Below are positions 55,372 to 64,000 of a DNA stretch of 64,000 nt, piece by piece (the stretch's first letter is position 1; every line of letters begins with the position of its first letter). The translations under genes and the position numbers were made by a program. The stretch is from positions 434,001-498,000 of the forward strand of contig NZ_JAATOT010000004.1 in assembly GCF_011806455.1 (NCBI RefSeq), read 5' to 3'. The stretch comes from Celeribacter sp. HF31 (GTDB lineage: Bacteria > Pseudomonadota > Alphaproteobacteria > Rhodobacterales > Rhodobacteraceae). The notes beneath the pieces are model-generated. The model was not told where the DNA came from, did no database searches, and saw only the letters and a list, made by a program, of their open reading frames with translations.

Positions 55372-56457
55372 ATGAACAAAAAGACTCTTTTGGCCCTGAC
55401 CACCGCGCTTGGCGGCCTGGCGCTCCCGGCTCTGGCCGAGGACATCACCATCATGAGCTGGGGCGGGTCCTACGCCGCCGCTGAAAACGAAGCCTACTAC
55501 AAGCCCTTCACCGCAGAGAGCGGCATCGGTGTCGTCTCCGTGGACGCCGACAACCCGGCGACCCCGGTGAAAGCCCAGGTGGATGCTGGCAACGTCACCA
55601 CCGACGTCGCTCTGTTCCTCCTCTCCGATGCCGTGCGTCTGTGTGACGAAGGCCAGCTGATGCCGATCGACGCCTCCCTGTTGCCGGACGGCGTCGATGG
55701 CACGCCTGCGGAAGAAGACTTCCTCGAAGGCACGCTCAGCGAATGCATGATCCCGAACGATATTTACGCCACCGCCGTGGCGTTTGACGCGTCGCAATAT
55801 GCCGAAGGTGAGGCCCCGTCCTCCATCGCCGACTTCTTTGACACCGAGAAATTCCCGGGCAAACGCGGCGTGTTGAAGAGCCCGAAAGTGGTTCTGGAAA
55901 TGGCGCTGATGGCCGATGGCGTGCCGGCCTCCGAGGTTTATGACGTGCTCGACACCGACGAAGGTGTGGATCGCGCGTTTGCGAAACTCGAAAGCATCAA
56001 AGACGACGCGATCTACTGGGAAGCCGGGGCACAACCGCCGCAGCTTCTGGCCGATGGTGAAGTCGTGATGACCATGTCCTACAACGGCCGTATCTTCAAC
56101 GCCGCCGTCAACGAAGGCAAACCCTTCGAAGTGCTCTGGGACGGTCAGGTCTATGAGTGGGAAGGCTATGTGATCCCGGAAGGCGCGCCGAACGCCGAGG
56201 CCGCGATGGACTACATCAAATACGCCACCTCGTCCGAGCAATCCGCCAGCTTCTCCGAGCGCATCTCCTACGGCACCCCGCGTAAATCCGCAGCACCGCT
56301 GGTGGGCAACGTGCACGGCACCGACATCCCGATGGCGCCGAACCTGCCGACCTACCCGGACAACATGACCAACGCTCTGGCGTCTTCCGCCGAGTTCTGG
56401 GTCGACCGCGAAACCGAGCTGGGTGAGCGTTTCAACGCCTGGCTCCTCGCCAACTGA
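55372..56457 (+). CDS. ABC transporter substrate-binding protein, PotD-like
   Basis: A 361-residue periplasmic protein with a signal peptide (KKTLLALTTALGGLALPALA, cut after about residue 22), followed by a bacterial type 2 periplasmic-binding fold beginning EDITIMSWGGSYAAAENEAYY. Aromatic residues suited to cation-pi binding of amines are present (MSWGG, AIYWEAGAQPPQLL, VLWDGQVYEWEGYVI), fitting a quaternary amine or polyamine ligand. The start at 55372 follows GGAG; the ATG four codons earlier lacks one. Strong codon bias suggests high expression. Confidence 0.9.
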   Translation: MNKKTLLALTTALGGLALPALAEDITIMSWGGSYAAAENEAYYKPFTAESGIGVVSVDADNPATPVKAQVDAGNVTTDVALFLLSDAVRLCDEGQLMPIDASLLPDGVDGTPAEEDFLEGTLSECMIPNDIYATAVAFDASQYAEGEAPSSIADFFDTEKFPGKRGVLKSPKVVLEMALMADGVPASEVYDVLDTDEGVDRAFAKLESIKDDAIYWEAGAQPPQLLADGEVVMTMSYNGRIFNAAVNEGKPFEVLWDGQVYEWEGYVIPEGAPNAEAAMDYIKYATSSEQSASFSERISYGTPRKSAAPLVGNVHGTDIPMAPNLPTYPDNMTNALASSAEFWVDRETELGERFNAWLLAN

Positions 56458-56481
56458 TCCTGTCTCAGGATTTGAAAGTGT

Positions 56482-56512
56482 TGCCGGGGGCTCCCTCCCC
56501 TTGTCCCCGGCA
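56482..56512 (+). promoter_or_regulatory. First intercistronic hairpin after the binding-protein gene
   Basis: TGCCGGGG (56482-56489) pairs with CCCCGGCA (56505-56512) around 15 nt. It stands 24 bp behind the stop codon, just before a second, stronger hairpin. Confidence 0.6.
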
Positions 56513-56551
56513 GACCGGCGAAAGAGCTTTACCTCTGCTCTTTCGCCGGTC
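56513..56551 (+). promoter_or_regulatory. Second, 15-bp perfect intercistronic hairpin
   Basis: GACCGGCGAAAGAGC (56513-56527) pairs perfectly with GCTCTTTCGCCGGTC (56537-56551) around a 9-nt loop. With the hairpin directly before it, it would block 3' exonucleases and reduce readthrough, giving more binding protein than permease, as known for ABC operons. Confidence 0.75.
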
Positions 56552-56642
56552 CCCCAAGACCCGAAATTTGACGCGTGTTCTGACACGGCCGTGAGCGCGT
56601 TCCCCGCGCAGCTCCGGCGCCAAGATAAAGATAGGAAACAGG

Positions 56643-57890
56643 ATGTCTGACGTCGCCTCTCAGTTGACCACCGCGGACGGGCGCCCGCTCAAGGCCGCGC
56701 TGGCCTCGGCCCAGGCCCGGGCCAAACGCCGCGCATTTTTCCTTGTGCTGCCTTTGCTGCTGTTCATTCTGATCAGCTTCGCCGTGCCGATCGGCCAGAT
56801 GCTGCAACGCTCGGTCTACAACGATCAGTTCTCCAAATCCGTCCCGGCGCTAACCGAGTGGTTTGCCGAGAACCCGAAAGGCACAGCGCCCGATGAGGCC
56901 GCCTTTGCGGCGCTGGCCTCCGATCTCGTGCTGATGAAAGAGACGCGGGCGGCGGGCGATGCGGGCACGCGGATCAACTATGTGGTCTCCGGCACGCGCT
57001 CGATGTTCACCAAGGCGGCACGTGGCGCGGACAAATTGGAGCCGCCCTATATGGCGGCGATGCTTGAGCTGGACGAAGACTGGGACGACCCGCTGGTCTG
57101 GAACGCGATGCGCTCAGCGGCCAGCCCCTGGACGTTTGACTTCTACACCATCGCTTTCGATCTGGAACGCGACGCGGACGGCAAGCTGACCAAGGTCGAT
57201 GAGAACCAGCGCATCTATTTCCGTTTGTTCATCAAGACCTTCCTGATTGCGGGCGTGATCACCGCGATCTGCCTGGTGCTGGCCTTTCCGATTGCGCATC
57301 TCTTGGCGACCCTGCCGATGGCCAAGGCGAACCTCTTGATGATCCTCGTGCTTTTGCCCTTCTGGACCTCGCTCTTGGTGCGGACCACTAGCTGGATCGT
57401 GCTGTTGCAAGGCCAGGGCGTGATCAACGACATCTTCGTGGCGCTGGGCATCCTCGGCGACGATGGCCGCCTGCAGATGATCTACAACCAGACCGGGACG
57501 ATCATTGCCATGGTGCACATCTTGTTGCCCTTCATGGTGCTGCCGCTCTACTCCGTGATGCGCGTTATTCCGGTCAGCTACACCCGAGCCGCACGCTCTC
57601 TGGGCGCCACCAGCTGGACCACCTTCCGCCGCATCTACCTGCCGCAGACCATTCCCGGCATCGGTGCGGGCGTGCTCTTGGTCTTCATCCTCGCGGTTGG
57701 CTATTACATCACCCCCGCGCTTGTCGGTGGCGCTGACGGCCAGCTGTTCTCCAACATGGTGCAGTTCCACATGACCAAGGCCAACTGGTCCATGGCAGCG
57801 GCTCTGGCGACCATGCTTCTGGTGGGCGTCCTGGTGCTCTACTGGCTCTACGATCGCCTGATCGGCATCGACAAACTGAAACTCGGTTAA
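56643..57890 (+). CDS. ABC transporter permease, PotB type, with an extended periplasmic loop
   Basis: A 415-residue permease. The first membrane helix (about 32-52) is followed by a loop of about 135 residues (ALTEWFAENPKGTAPDEAAF...DENQRIYFRL), longer than in PotB. Five further helices and the EAA motif region follow (YTRAARSLGATSWTTFRRIYLPQTIPGIGAG). The start is preceded by GATAGGAAACAGG. The gap to the second permease is 12 bp. The large loop may contact the binding protein; it occurs in the related proteobacterial transporters of this type. Confidence 0.88.
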   Translation: MSDVASQLTTADGRPLKAALASAQARAKRRAFFLVLPLLLFILISFAVPIGQMLQRSVYNDQFSKSVPALTEWFAENPKGTAPDEAAFAALASDLVLMKETRAAGDAGTRINYVVSGTRSMFTKAARGADKLEPPYMAAMLELDEDWDDPLVWNAMRSAASPWTFDFYTIAFDLERDADGKLTKVDENQRIYFRLFIKTFLIAGVITAICLVLAFPIAHLLATLPMAKANLLMILVLLPFWTSLLVRTTSWIVLLQGQGVINDIFVALGILGDDGRLQMIYNQTGTIIAMVHILLPFMVLPLYSVMRVIPVSYTRAARSLGATSWTTFRRIYLPQTIPGIGAGVLLVFILAVGYYITPALVGGADGQLFSNMVQFHMTKANWSMAAALATMLLVGVLVLYWLYDRLIGIDKLKLG

Positions 57891-57902
57891 GGAGAGAGAC
57901 TG

Positions 57903-58841
57903 ATGGCCCTGCCAACCTACGCCTCCCCGCTCGAACGCGCCTGGCACTACGCCTATCTGGCGATCTGTGTCCTCGTGTTCATCTTCCTGATCGCGCCGAT
58001 CCTGGTGATCGTGCCGCTCTCGTTCAACGCGGAACCCTATTTCACCTATACCGAGAAGATGCTCAGCTTCGATCCCGAAGGCTACAGCCTGCGCTGGTAC
58101 GACTCGCTTTTGACCACGGGGATGCAGGCCCATGAGGCGGTGCGCGATGCCGCCTGGTGGTCCGATCTGTGGCACAATGCGGATTGGGTGAAAGCGGCGA
58201 AGAACTCCGTGATCATCGGTTTCTGGGCGACGATCCTGTCGACCGTTCTGGGCACTTTGGCGGCCCTCGGACTGGCGCGCCCCGAAATGCCCTGGCGCCG
58301 GACGATCATGGCGATCCTGATCAGCCCGATGATCGTGCCGATCATCATCGTCGCAACTGGGATGTTCTTTTTCTATTCCAACCCCTGCGCCATCGTCGGC
58401 ATGGACTGCGGGCGCCTGACCTCGACCTATACGGGCGTCATTCTGGCCCACGCAGCGCTTGGCATTCCCTTCGTGATCATCACCGTGACGGCGACCATGT
58501 CGGGCTTTGACCAGTCGCTGATCCGGGCGTCGGCCAGCCTCGGCGCCAACCCGCGCCGGACGTTCTTCAAAGTGGTGATGCCGCTCATCTTGCCGGGCGT
58601 GATCTCCGGCGGTCTCTTCGCCTTTGTCACCTCCTTTGACGAAGTGGTCGCCGTGCTTTTCATCGCGGGCCCCGATCAACAGACCATCCCGCGCGAAATG
58701 TGGAGCGGCATCCGCGAACAGATCAGCCCTGCCATTCTGGCCGTGGCGACGATCCTCGTGATCATCTCGATCTCGCTTCTGACCACGGTGGAAATCCTGC
58801 GCCGCCGGTCCGAGCGTCTGCGGGGGGTGGCGGCGCATTAA
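57903..58841 (+). CDS. ABC transporter permease, PotC type
   Basis: A 312-residue permease with about six transmembrane helices. The EAA loop is SLGANPRRTFFKVVMPLILPGVISGGLFAF, followed by TSFDEVVAVLFIAGPDQQTIPREMWSGIREQISPAILAVATILV, which is typical of PotC/YdcV. The ATG follows GGAGAGAC. It is the last gene of the transporter unit; a hairpin with T-rich flank stands 50 bp downstream. Confidence 0.92.
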   Translation: MALPTYASPLERAWHYAYLAICVLVFIFLIAPILVIVPLSFNAEPYFTYTEKMLSFDPEGYSLRWYDSLLTTGMQAHEAVRDAAWWSDLWHNADWVKAAKNSVIIGFWATILSTVLGTLAALGLARPEMPWRRTIMAILISPMIVPIIIVATGMFFFYSNPCAIVGMDCGRLTSTYTGVILAHAALGIPFVIITVTATMSGFDQSLIRASASLGANPRRTFFKVVMPLILPGVISGGLFAFVTSFDEVVAVLFIAGPDQQTIPREMWSGIREQISPAILAVATILVIISISLLTTVEILRRRSERLRGVAAH

Positions 58842-58890
58842 GCTGGCCCATCCGGGCGATCTTGATCGCCAACTGTGTTATACTATAGCT

Positions 58891-58920
58891 ACGCGCCCTT
58901 CCGCCTGGACGGGCGCGTTT
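58891..58920 (+). terminator. Probable terminator of the ABC operon
   Basis: ACGCGCCC (58891-58898) pairs with GGGCGCGT (58911-58918) around 12 nt, followed by TTGCGTTT. The TATACTAT sequence immediately in front might instead be a -10 element for fdhA. Confidence 0.55.
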
Positions 58921-59105
58921 GCGTTTGTGACGCAGTTGTTCCCCGGTTTCGCCGCATCTCTCCGCGCGCCACAGGGGCTTGCCGCGCTCTTCTGGTCGGA
59001 CGCATGGACCGTATTTGCGAGGTCCATTTGCGGGCGGGCAGTTCCGGGAGGACGGAGCGGCCTGATCCTGAAACCGCATTGCTATGAAGAAATGGGAGGA
59101 AAGTT

Positions 59106-60293
59106 ATGAGTTCCAACAAAGGCGTCGTCTACATGGGCCCCGGCAAGGTCGAGGTCCAATCCATCGCAGATCCGGTGATGGCCGCCCCCGACGGGCGCAA
59201 GCTTGAACATGCGGTGATCCTGAAAGTGATCTCCACCAACATCTGTGGTTCCGACCAGCACATGGTCCGGGGTCGCACCACCGCGCCCGAGGGTCTTGTG
59301 CTCGGTCACGAAATCACCGGTGAGGTGATCGAAAAAGGCTCCGATGTCGAGATGCTGAACGTCGGCGACATCGTCTCCGTGCCGTTCAACGTCGCCTGTG
59401 GCCGTTGCCGCTGCTGTAAAGAACAAGACACCGGCGTTTGTCTCACCGTGAACCCGGAACGTGCTGGCGGCGCCTATGGCTATGTCGACATGGGCGGCTG
59501 GGTTGGTGGTCAGGCGCGCTATGTCATGGTGCCCTACGCGGATTTCAACCTGTTGAAATTCCCGGATCGCGATCAGGCGATGGAGAAGATCACCGATCTC
59601 ACCATGCTCTCCGACATCCTGCCCACCGGCTTCCACGGTGCGGTTCAGGCCGGTGTGGGCGTGGGCTCCGTGGTCTATGTTGCGGGCGCGGGTCCTGTCG
59701 GTTTGGCTGCGGCGGCTTCGGCGCAAATCCTTGGCGCCGCCATCGTGATGATCGGCGACTTCAACAAGGAACGTCTCGATCACGCCGCCAAGATGGGCTT
59801 TGTTCCGGTCGATCTGAACCAGAGCGACCGTCTGGGCGACATGATCGCCGAGATCACCGGCAGCCCCGAAGTGGACGCCGCCATCGACGCCGTGGGCTTT
59901 GAGGCGCGCGGGCATTCGGGCGGTGAACAGCCGGCCATCGTGCTCAACCAGATGATGGACATCACCCGCGTGGCGGGCAGCATCGGCATTCCGGGCCTCT
60001 ACGTGACCGAAGATCCGGGCGCGACCGATGAAGCCGCTAAGGTGGGCAGCCTGTCGCTGCGGTTCGGGCTCGGCTGGGCCAAGGCGCAGAGCTTCCACAC
60101 CGGCCAGACCCCGGTTCTCAAATACAACCGTCAGCTCATGCAGGCGATCCTGCACGGCCGTCTGCCGATCGCGGACATCGTGAACGCACAGGTGATCTCG
60201 CTTGAGGATGCGGCGAAGGGCTATGAGGCCTTCGACCACGGTGCCGCGAAGAAATTCGTGCTCGACCCGCATGGCATGCTCAAGGCGAGCTGA
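59106..60293 (+). CDS. fdhA: Glutathione-independent formaldehyde dehydrogenase
   Basis: A zinc-dependent, NAD-linked dehydrogenase of the Pseudomonas putida FdhA type, oxidising formaldehyde released by oxidative N-demethylation to formate without added thiol. The 395-residue protein has the catalytic zinc ligands in NICGSDQHM and GHEITGEV, four structural cysteines in CGRCRCCKEQDTGVC, and the Rossmann motif VYVAGAGPVGLAAAASAQILG. Start chosen from GGGAGGAAAG. It carries its own terminator. The link with soxG/soxA and the dimethylglycine dehydrogenase-like gene explains the need for it. Confidence 0.93.
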   Translation: MSSNKGVVYMGPGKVEVQSIADPVMAAPDGRKLEHAVILKVISTNICGSDQHMVRGRTTAPEGLVLGHEITGEVIEKGSDVEMLNVGDIVSVPFNVACGRCRCCKEQDTGVCLTVNPERAGGAYGYVDMGGWVGGQARYVMVPYADFNLLKFPDRDQAMEKITDLTMLSDILPTGFHGAVQAGVGVGSVVYVAGAGPVGLAAAASAQILGAAIVMIGDFNKERLDHAAKMGFVPVDLNQSDRLGDMIAEITGSPEVDAAIDAVGFEARGHSGGEQPAIVLNQMMDITRVAGSIGIPGLYVTEDPGATDEAAKVGSLSLRFGLGWAKAQSFHTGQTPVLKYNRQLMQAILHGRLPIADIVNAQVISLEDAAKGYEAFDHGAAKKFVLDPHGMLKAS

Positions 60294-60314
60294 GCCTGAC
60301 CCGACCAGAAACAG

Positions 60315-60346
60315 AAAGGGCGGCCAGAGTTGGCCGCCCTTTTTTT
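60315..60346. terminator. Terminator between convergent fdhA and sdaA
   Basis: AAAGGGCGGCC pairs with GGCCGCCCTTT around a 6-nt loop, with seven T residues. Confidence 0.92.
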
Positions 60347-60365
60347 CGTCTCAAACGAAGTGCCC

Positions 60366-61772
60366 TCAACACTCGGGCAGGTTCACAGCGATCCCCCCGG
60401 TGGAGGTCTCTTTGTATTTGAGGTTCATGTCGCGCCCGGTTTCCAACATCACCTGGATACAGTTGTCGAGCGGCATGAAATGCGTGCCGTCGCCGCGCAG
60501 CGACAGGGACGCCGCCGACACCGCCTTGATCGCGCCAAGCGCGTTGCGTTCGATACAGGGCACCTGAACCAGACCCGCCGCCGGGTCGCAGGTCATTCCG
60601 AGGTGATGCTCAAGCGCGATCTCGGCGGCATTCTCCACCTGTTCGTTGGTGCCGCCCAGCACCGCACAAAGCGCTCCCGCCGCCATCGCCGCAGCCGAGC
60701 CGACCTCACCCTGACACCCCACTTCGGCGCCGGAAATCGAGGCGTTGTGCTTGATCAACCCGCCGATGGCGGCGGCGACCAGCAGGAAGTCCTTGAGCTT
60801 CGCGTCTGTCGCGCCCTGGCAATGCATCCGGTAGTAGCGCATCACAGCCGGCACGACGCCCGCTGCCCCGTTGGTGGGAGAGGTCACAACCCGGCCACCC
60901 GCCGCGTTCTCCTCGTTCACCGCCATGGCGTAGACGCTCATCCAGTCGTTGGCGACATGGGGCGCGGTGATGTTGAGACCCTGTTCGGCCTTGAGCGATT
61001 CATGGATGGATTTGGCGCGGCGTTTGACCTTCAACCCGCCGGGCAGGATGCCGTCTTGGGACAGGCCGCGGTCGATGCATTCGTTCATCGTCTCAATCAG
61101 ACGGTCGAGTTTCGGTTCAAGATCGGCGCCATGCACCTTGCGCTCATTGGCGCGTTTCATCTCGGCAATCGACTTGCCCGCGTCTAGCCCCATGGCGAGC
61201 ATTTCTTTTGCCGTGCCAAAGGGGTAGGGGAAGTTCAGTGCTTCTTTTTCGTCGTGCAGAGACACACCGGTTTTGGAGGCTTCCAGCTCCTCATCGGTCA
61301 TGATGAAGCCGCCGCCGACCGAATAATAGGTTTGGGCGTAGTAGATGTTGCCGTCCTTGTCATGGCCGCGCAGGATCATGCCGTTGGCGTGACCCTCAAG
61401 CGCCGGACCGTAGTCGAACACGAGATCCACCTTCGGGTTGAAATCCAGCTCCGGCAGACCGTCGAGGGCGATTTTCTTGTCGTCATAGACCGCCTGTTCC
61501 ATCGCGTCGGCCTGATCGAGATCGAGCGTGTCGGGCAATTGCCCGCAAAGCCCAAGGATCACGGCACGGTCTGTGGCGTGGCCCTTGCCGGTGAACGCCA
61601 GCGAGCCGTAGAGCGTGGCCGACAGGCGCGACAGCGGCCCACAGCCCGGATATTTGCCCTTACCAGCGCGCAGATCCTCGATAAAGCGGTGCGCGGCGAC
61701 CATGGGCCCCATCGTATGCGACGAAGAGGGGCCGATGCCGATTTTGAAAACGTCGAAGACGGAGAGGAACAT
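60366..61772 (-). CDS. sdaA: L-serine ammonia-lyase (iron-sulphur type)
   Basis: Converts serine to pyruvate and ammonia with a [4Fe-4S] cluster. The 468-residue single-chain form has the N-terminal beta domain ([21 protein letters not shown]) and the catalytic alpha domain ([14 protein letters not shown]). Cluster cysteines are seen in GCQGEVGSA and [14 protein letters not shown] with E. coli-like spacing. The start at 61772 (MFLSVFDVF) is the family start; upstream in-frame codons lack similarity. It completes glycine betaine carbon flow: glycine to serine by GlyA, serine to pyruvate here. Confidence 0.95.
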   Translation of the reverse strand: MFLSVFDVFKIGIGPSSSHTMGPMVAAHRFIEDLRAGKGKYPGCGPLSRLSATLYGSLAFTGKGHATDRAVILGLCGQLPDTLDLDQADAMEQAVYDDKKIALDGLPELDFNPKVDLVFDYGPALEGHANGMILRGHDKDGNIYYAQTYYSVGGGFIMTDEELEASKTGVSLHDEKEALNFPYPFGTAKEMLAMGLDAGKSIAEMKRANERKVHGADLEPKLDRLIETMNECIDRGLSQDGILPGGLKVKRRAKSIHESLKAEQGLNITAPHVANDWMSVYAMAVNEENAAGGRVVTSPTNGAAGVVPAVMRYYRMHCQGATDAKLKDFLLVAAAIGGLIKHNASISGAEVGCQGEVGSAAAMAAGALCAVLGGTNEQVENAAEIALEHHLGMTCDPAAGLVQVPCIERNALGAIKAVSAASLSLRGDGTHFMPLDNCIQVMLETGRDMNLKYKETSTGGIAVNLPEC

Positions 61773-61880
61773 GGTGGTGCCTTTCGCAAATCGGGGCCTG
61801 CGCATAAACGTCAGGCCCCTCAGATCAGAGATCAACTCGGTGTGGTGTGTCGCGGCCCCACACGGGAGGCCGCGACAGGA

Positions 61881-63149
61881 TCAGGCGCCGTAGATCGGGT
61901 GATCGGCGCAGAGTTTTTTCACCTCGGCCAGCACTTCGGCCTCGACGGCCGCGTCGCCCTCGGGATTGTTCGACAGGGCGTCGAGGACCTTAAGGATCAG
62001 CGAGCCGATCTGTTCGAACTCGGCCTCTTTGAACCCACGCGTGGTGCCCGCAGAGGTGCCGAGACGGATGCCGGAGGTCACGAAGGGCTTTTCCGGATCG
62101 TTCGGGATCGAGTTCTTGTTGCAGGTCAGACCAGCGCGTTCGAGCGCGATTTCGGCCACTTTGCCGGTCACGCCTTTGGGGCGCAGATCGACGAGGACCA
62201 TGTGACAATCGGTGCCACCGGAGACGATGCCCAGACCGCCGACTTTCAACACGTCCGCCAGAGCTTTCGCGTTCTCGATCACTTGGCCGGCGTAGTCGGA
62301 GAAGGACGGCTGAAGCGCCTCACCGAAAGCCACGGCTTTCGCGGCGATGACATGCATCAGCGGGCCACCCTGGTTGCCCGGGAAGACGGCGGAGTTCAGT
62401 TTCTTCGCGATCGCTTCGTCGTTGGACAGGATCACGCCGCCCCGCGGACCGCGCAGGGTCTTGTGGGTGGTGGAGGTGGTCACATGGGCGTGCGGCACCG
62501 GGTTCGGGTATTTGCCGCCCGCGATCAGACCGGCGTAGTGCGCCATGTCGACCATGAGGTAAGCCCCCACTTCGTCGGCGATCTTGCGGAAGCCTTCGAA
62601 ATCGATGACACGCGGGTAGGCGGAGGCACCGGCGACGATCAGCTTCGGCTTGGTTTCCAGCGCTTTCTCACGCACTTTTTCCATGTCGATCAGGTGGGTG
62701 TCGGGGTCGACCTCATAGGAGACGACATCGAACCATTTGCCGGACATGGTCACAGGCGAGCCGTGGGTCAGGTGACCACCGTGGGCCAGCGAGAGACCCA
62801 TGATGCGGTCGCCCGGCTGCAGAAGCGCCAGAAACACGGCCTGGTTGGCCTGTGCGCCGGAGTGCGGCTGCACGTTGGCGTATTCGGCGCCGAAGAGTTG
62901 TTTGAGACGGTCGATGGCCACGGCCTCGACCTTGTCCACGAACTCACAGCCACCGTAGTAGCGCTTGCCGACATACCCTTCGGCGTATTTGTTGGTCAGA
63001 ACAGAGCCCTGAGCCGCCATCACGTCCGGGGACACGATGTTCTCGGAGGCGATCAGTTCGATCTGGGTCTGCTGACGCTCCAGTTCCTCGCCAATGGCGG
63101 AGGCGATGTCGGCGTCTGCGATTTCGTATTTTTGCAGGCGGTCAAACAT
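61881..63149 (-). CDS. glyA: Serine hydroxymethyltransferase
   Basis: PLP enzyme interconverting glycine plus methylene-THF and serine plus THF. The 422-residue protein has the PLP lysine in [38 protein letters not shown] and the [11 protein letters not shown]-terminal motif. It lies between soxG and sdaA on the same strand, consistent with a catabolic use: it takes up both the glycine and the methylene-THF from sarcosine oxidation. A second housekeeping copy elsewhere is likely. Confidence 0.96.
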   Translation of the reverse strand: MFDRLQKYEIADADIASAIGEELERQQTQIELIASENIVSPDVMAAQGSVLTNKYAEGYVGKRYYGGCEFVDKVEAVAIDRLKQLFGAEYANVQPHSGAQANQAVFLALLQPGDRIMGLSLAHGGHLTHGSPVTMSGKWFDVVSYEVDPDTHLIDMEKVREKALETKPKLIVAGASAYPRVIDFEGFRKIADEVGAYLMVDMAHYAGLIAGGKYPNPVPHAHVTTSTTHKTLRGPRGGVILSNDEAIAKKLNSAVFPGNQGGPLMHVIAAKAVAFGEALQPSFSDYAGQVIENAKALADVLKVGGLGIVSGGTDCHMVLVDLRPKGVTGKVAEIALERAGLTCNKNSIPNDPEKPFVTSGIRLGTSAGTTRGFKEAEFEQIGSLILKVLDALSNNPEGDAAVEAEVLAEVKKLCADHPIYGA

Positions 63150-63167
63150 GCGGGTGATCCTTCAGGT

Positions 63168-63737
63168 TCAGGCGAGTTCGGCCGCGAGTTCTTTCGCGCC
63201 GGTCTCAAGGGTTGTGACAAGGAAGGACGCGAAGCTGTTCCAGACATCCATGCGGAAGCTGGTGTCAGAGTCGCGCCAGAGAGTGACGGTCGCGCCGTCG
63301 AAAAGCATGCGGCGGGCCTGGCCCACTTTGATCGAGGCGATGTCACGGGGCGCGCCGATGCTCAAAAGCTCGGCGGCCTGCGGACCCTCGATGGTGAGCG
63401 TCACTTCGCGCCCGGTGATGTCGGTCATCGAATGCGGCAGGGAGGGGTAGAGGGCCGCCAAAGCGTCCTCTACTTTTTCGATCTGGCCGAGCGGGACCAG
63501 AACGGTCCACTCGTCCGGGCCGAGGCAGGCGGCTTCGATGCCTTCCGCCTTGGCGCGGGTGCCGATCTGGGTCGGAAGCTCGAGGCCGATGGCTTTGCCG
63601 ACAGCGGCAAGATCACCACCGTTTTCATTGGTCCGGGCGCGCAGAGAGATGCGCCCGATCAGTTGCGAGACGGCCACACGGGCAGCAGCGGTATCCACCA
63701 CGACCGAGGGGGCCAGAGAAGAGATATGCTTGGACAT
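63168..63737 (-). CDS. soxG: Sarcosine oxidase gamma subunit
   Basis: The small subunit of heterotetrameric sarcosine oxidase, which turns sarcosine, oxygen and THF into glycine, hydrogen peroxide and methylene-THF. The 189-residue protein has the GcvT-like core seen in SoxG (ISLRARTNENGGDLAAV, CLGPDEWTVLVPLGQ, SLPHSMTDITGREVTLTIEGPQAAELLSIGAPRDI and RMLFDGATVTLWRDSDTSFRMDVWNSFASFLVTTL). It follows soxA after 13 bp and precedes glyA by 18 bp. Confidence 0.93.
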   Translation of the reverse strand: MSKHISSLAPSVVVDTAAARVAVSQLIGRISLRARTNENGGDLAAVGKAIGLELPTQIGTRAKAEGIEAACLGPDEWTVLVPLGQIEKVEDALAALYPSLPHSMTDITGREVTLTIEGPQAAELLSIGAPRDIASIKVGQARRMLFDGATVTLWRDSDTSFRMDVWNSFASFLVTTLETGAKELAAELA

Positions 63738-63750
63738 GTCTGACCTCCGA

Positions 63751-64000
63751 TCAGATTTTCAGGCGGCTGTTTTCGGGATCGTAGAACACGGTCCCGGTGA
63801 TTTTTGCGGCGATGGTCCGATCCGGCATCGGGATGTAGACCGTTTCGCCCATCTTCGAGTGCCCGCCTTCGATCACGGCCAGAGCGATCGGACGACCGGT
63901 CGTGCCCTGATTGTAGGACGAGGTCACGTGACCGCGCATGGTCATCGGGATCGGCTGTTTCGGATCGAACACGATCTGAGCGCCTTCCTCGAGCCAGCTG
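63751..64000 (-). CDS. soxA: Sarcosine oxidase alpha subunit (C-terminal end, cut by the window)
   Basis: About 82 C-terminal residues of SoxA: LEEGAQIVFDP, PMTMRGHVTSSYNQGTTGRPIALAVIEGGHSKMGETVYIPMP and FYDPENSRLKI, which is the end of the aminomethyltransferase (folate) domain. The gene continues beyond position 64000. The expected soxB and soxD would lie further right. Confidence 0.88.
   Translation of the reverse strand, partial: SWLEEGAQIVFDPKQPIPMTMRGHVTSSYNQGTTGRPIALAVIEGGHSKMGETVYIPMPDRTIAAKITGTVFYDPENSRLKI

Noticed and set aside
61254-63743. An 829-codon plus-strand frame across sdaA, glyA and soxG
   Set aside because: Antisense to three recognised genes, with no domain of its own.

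Overview
The window is chromosomal DNA of an alphaproteobacterium, most likely a member of the Rhodobacterales (Roseobacter group). The evidence is the aroA-cmk-(insert)-rpsA-ihfB-lapA-trpF-trpB gene order, high-GC codon use, a dimethylglycine/sarcosine demethylation cluster with glutathione-independent formaldehyde dehydrogenase, and the style of the proteins. Assignment below order level is not possible by eye.

Layout. 1-17.7 kb is mostly housekeeping: queF, trmB, aroA, cmk, rpsA, ihfB, trpF, trpB, pth and rplY. An accessory insert lies between cmk and rpsA (capsule-type glycosyltransferase-like protein, nitroreductase, BLUF blue-light sensor, soluble KAP-type NTPase). A small unrecognised locus follows trpB: two secreted, aspartate-tailed PepSY-like proteins and a membrane-anchored LuxR-type regulator. 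18-33.6 kb is mixed metabolism: MFS transporter, L-lactate dehydrogenase, PilJ-like periplasmic protein, carboxy(nor)spermidine dehydrogenase and decarboxylase, a broken GNAT gene, trpA, ychF, a dGTPase, a phytase-like esterase, an aldehyde dehydrogenase, UDP-glucose dehydrogenase and a UDP-glucuronate epimerase.

33.76-45.39 kb is an 11.6-kb integrative element inserted in the 3' end of tRNA-Ser(GCU). It has a 14-bp direct repeat at both ends and matching internal arm-type repeats. It carries a P4-type integrase, a low-GC unknown gene, a helix-turn-helix / zinc-ribbon / second tyrosine recombinase module, and a complete type IC restriction system in the order hsdM-hsdS-prrC-hsdR. The embedded PrrC anticodon nuclease retains its ATPase motifs and its Arg-Glu-His nuclease triad, so the locus has the architecture of E. 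coli EcoprrI: a DNA restriction enzyme guarded by a tRNA-cutting abortive-infection toxin. HsdS carries three copies of the ELTA/TAEL spacer repeat that sets target spacing in EcoR124-type enzymes. To the right of the element lie remnants of an older element (a degraded serine recombinase whose reading frame runs into the att core) and the orphan tail of a membrane protein.

46.2-64 kb is one functional unit for methylated-glycine catabolism. A dimethylglycine/sarcosine dehydrogenase-like flavoprotein, folD, purU and etfAB are read leftwards. A GbdR-like regulator, a PotABCD-type ABC transporter and formaldehyde dehydrogenase are read rightwards. sdaA, glyA, soxG and the end of soxA are read leftwards. 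The inferred flow is uptake of a quaternary amine or its derivative, demethylation to glycine, glycine to serine (GlyA), serine to pyruvate (SdaA), with the methyl groups oxidised through FolD/PurU or formaldehyde dehydrogenase and electrons passed to ETF.
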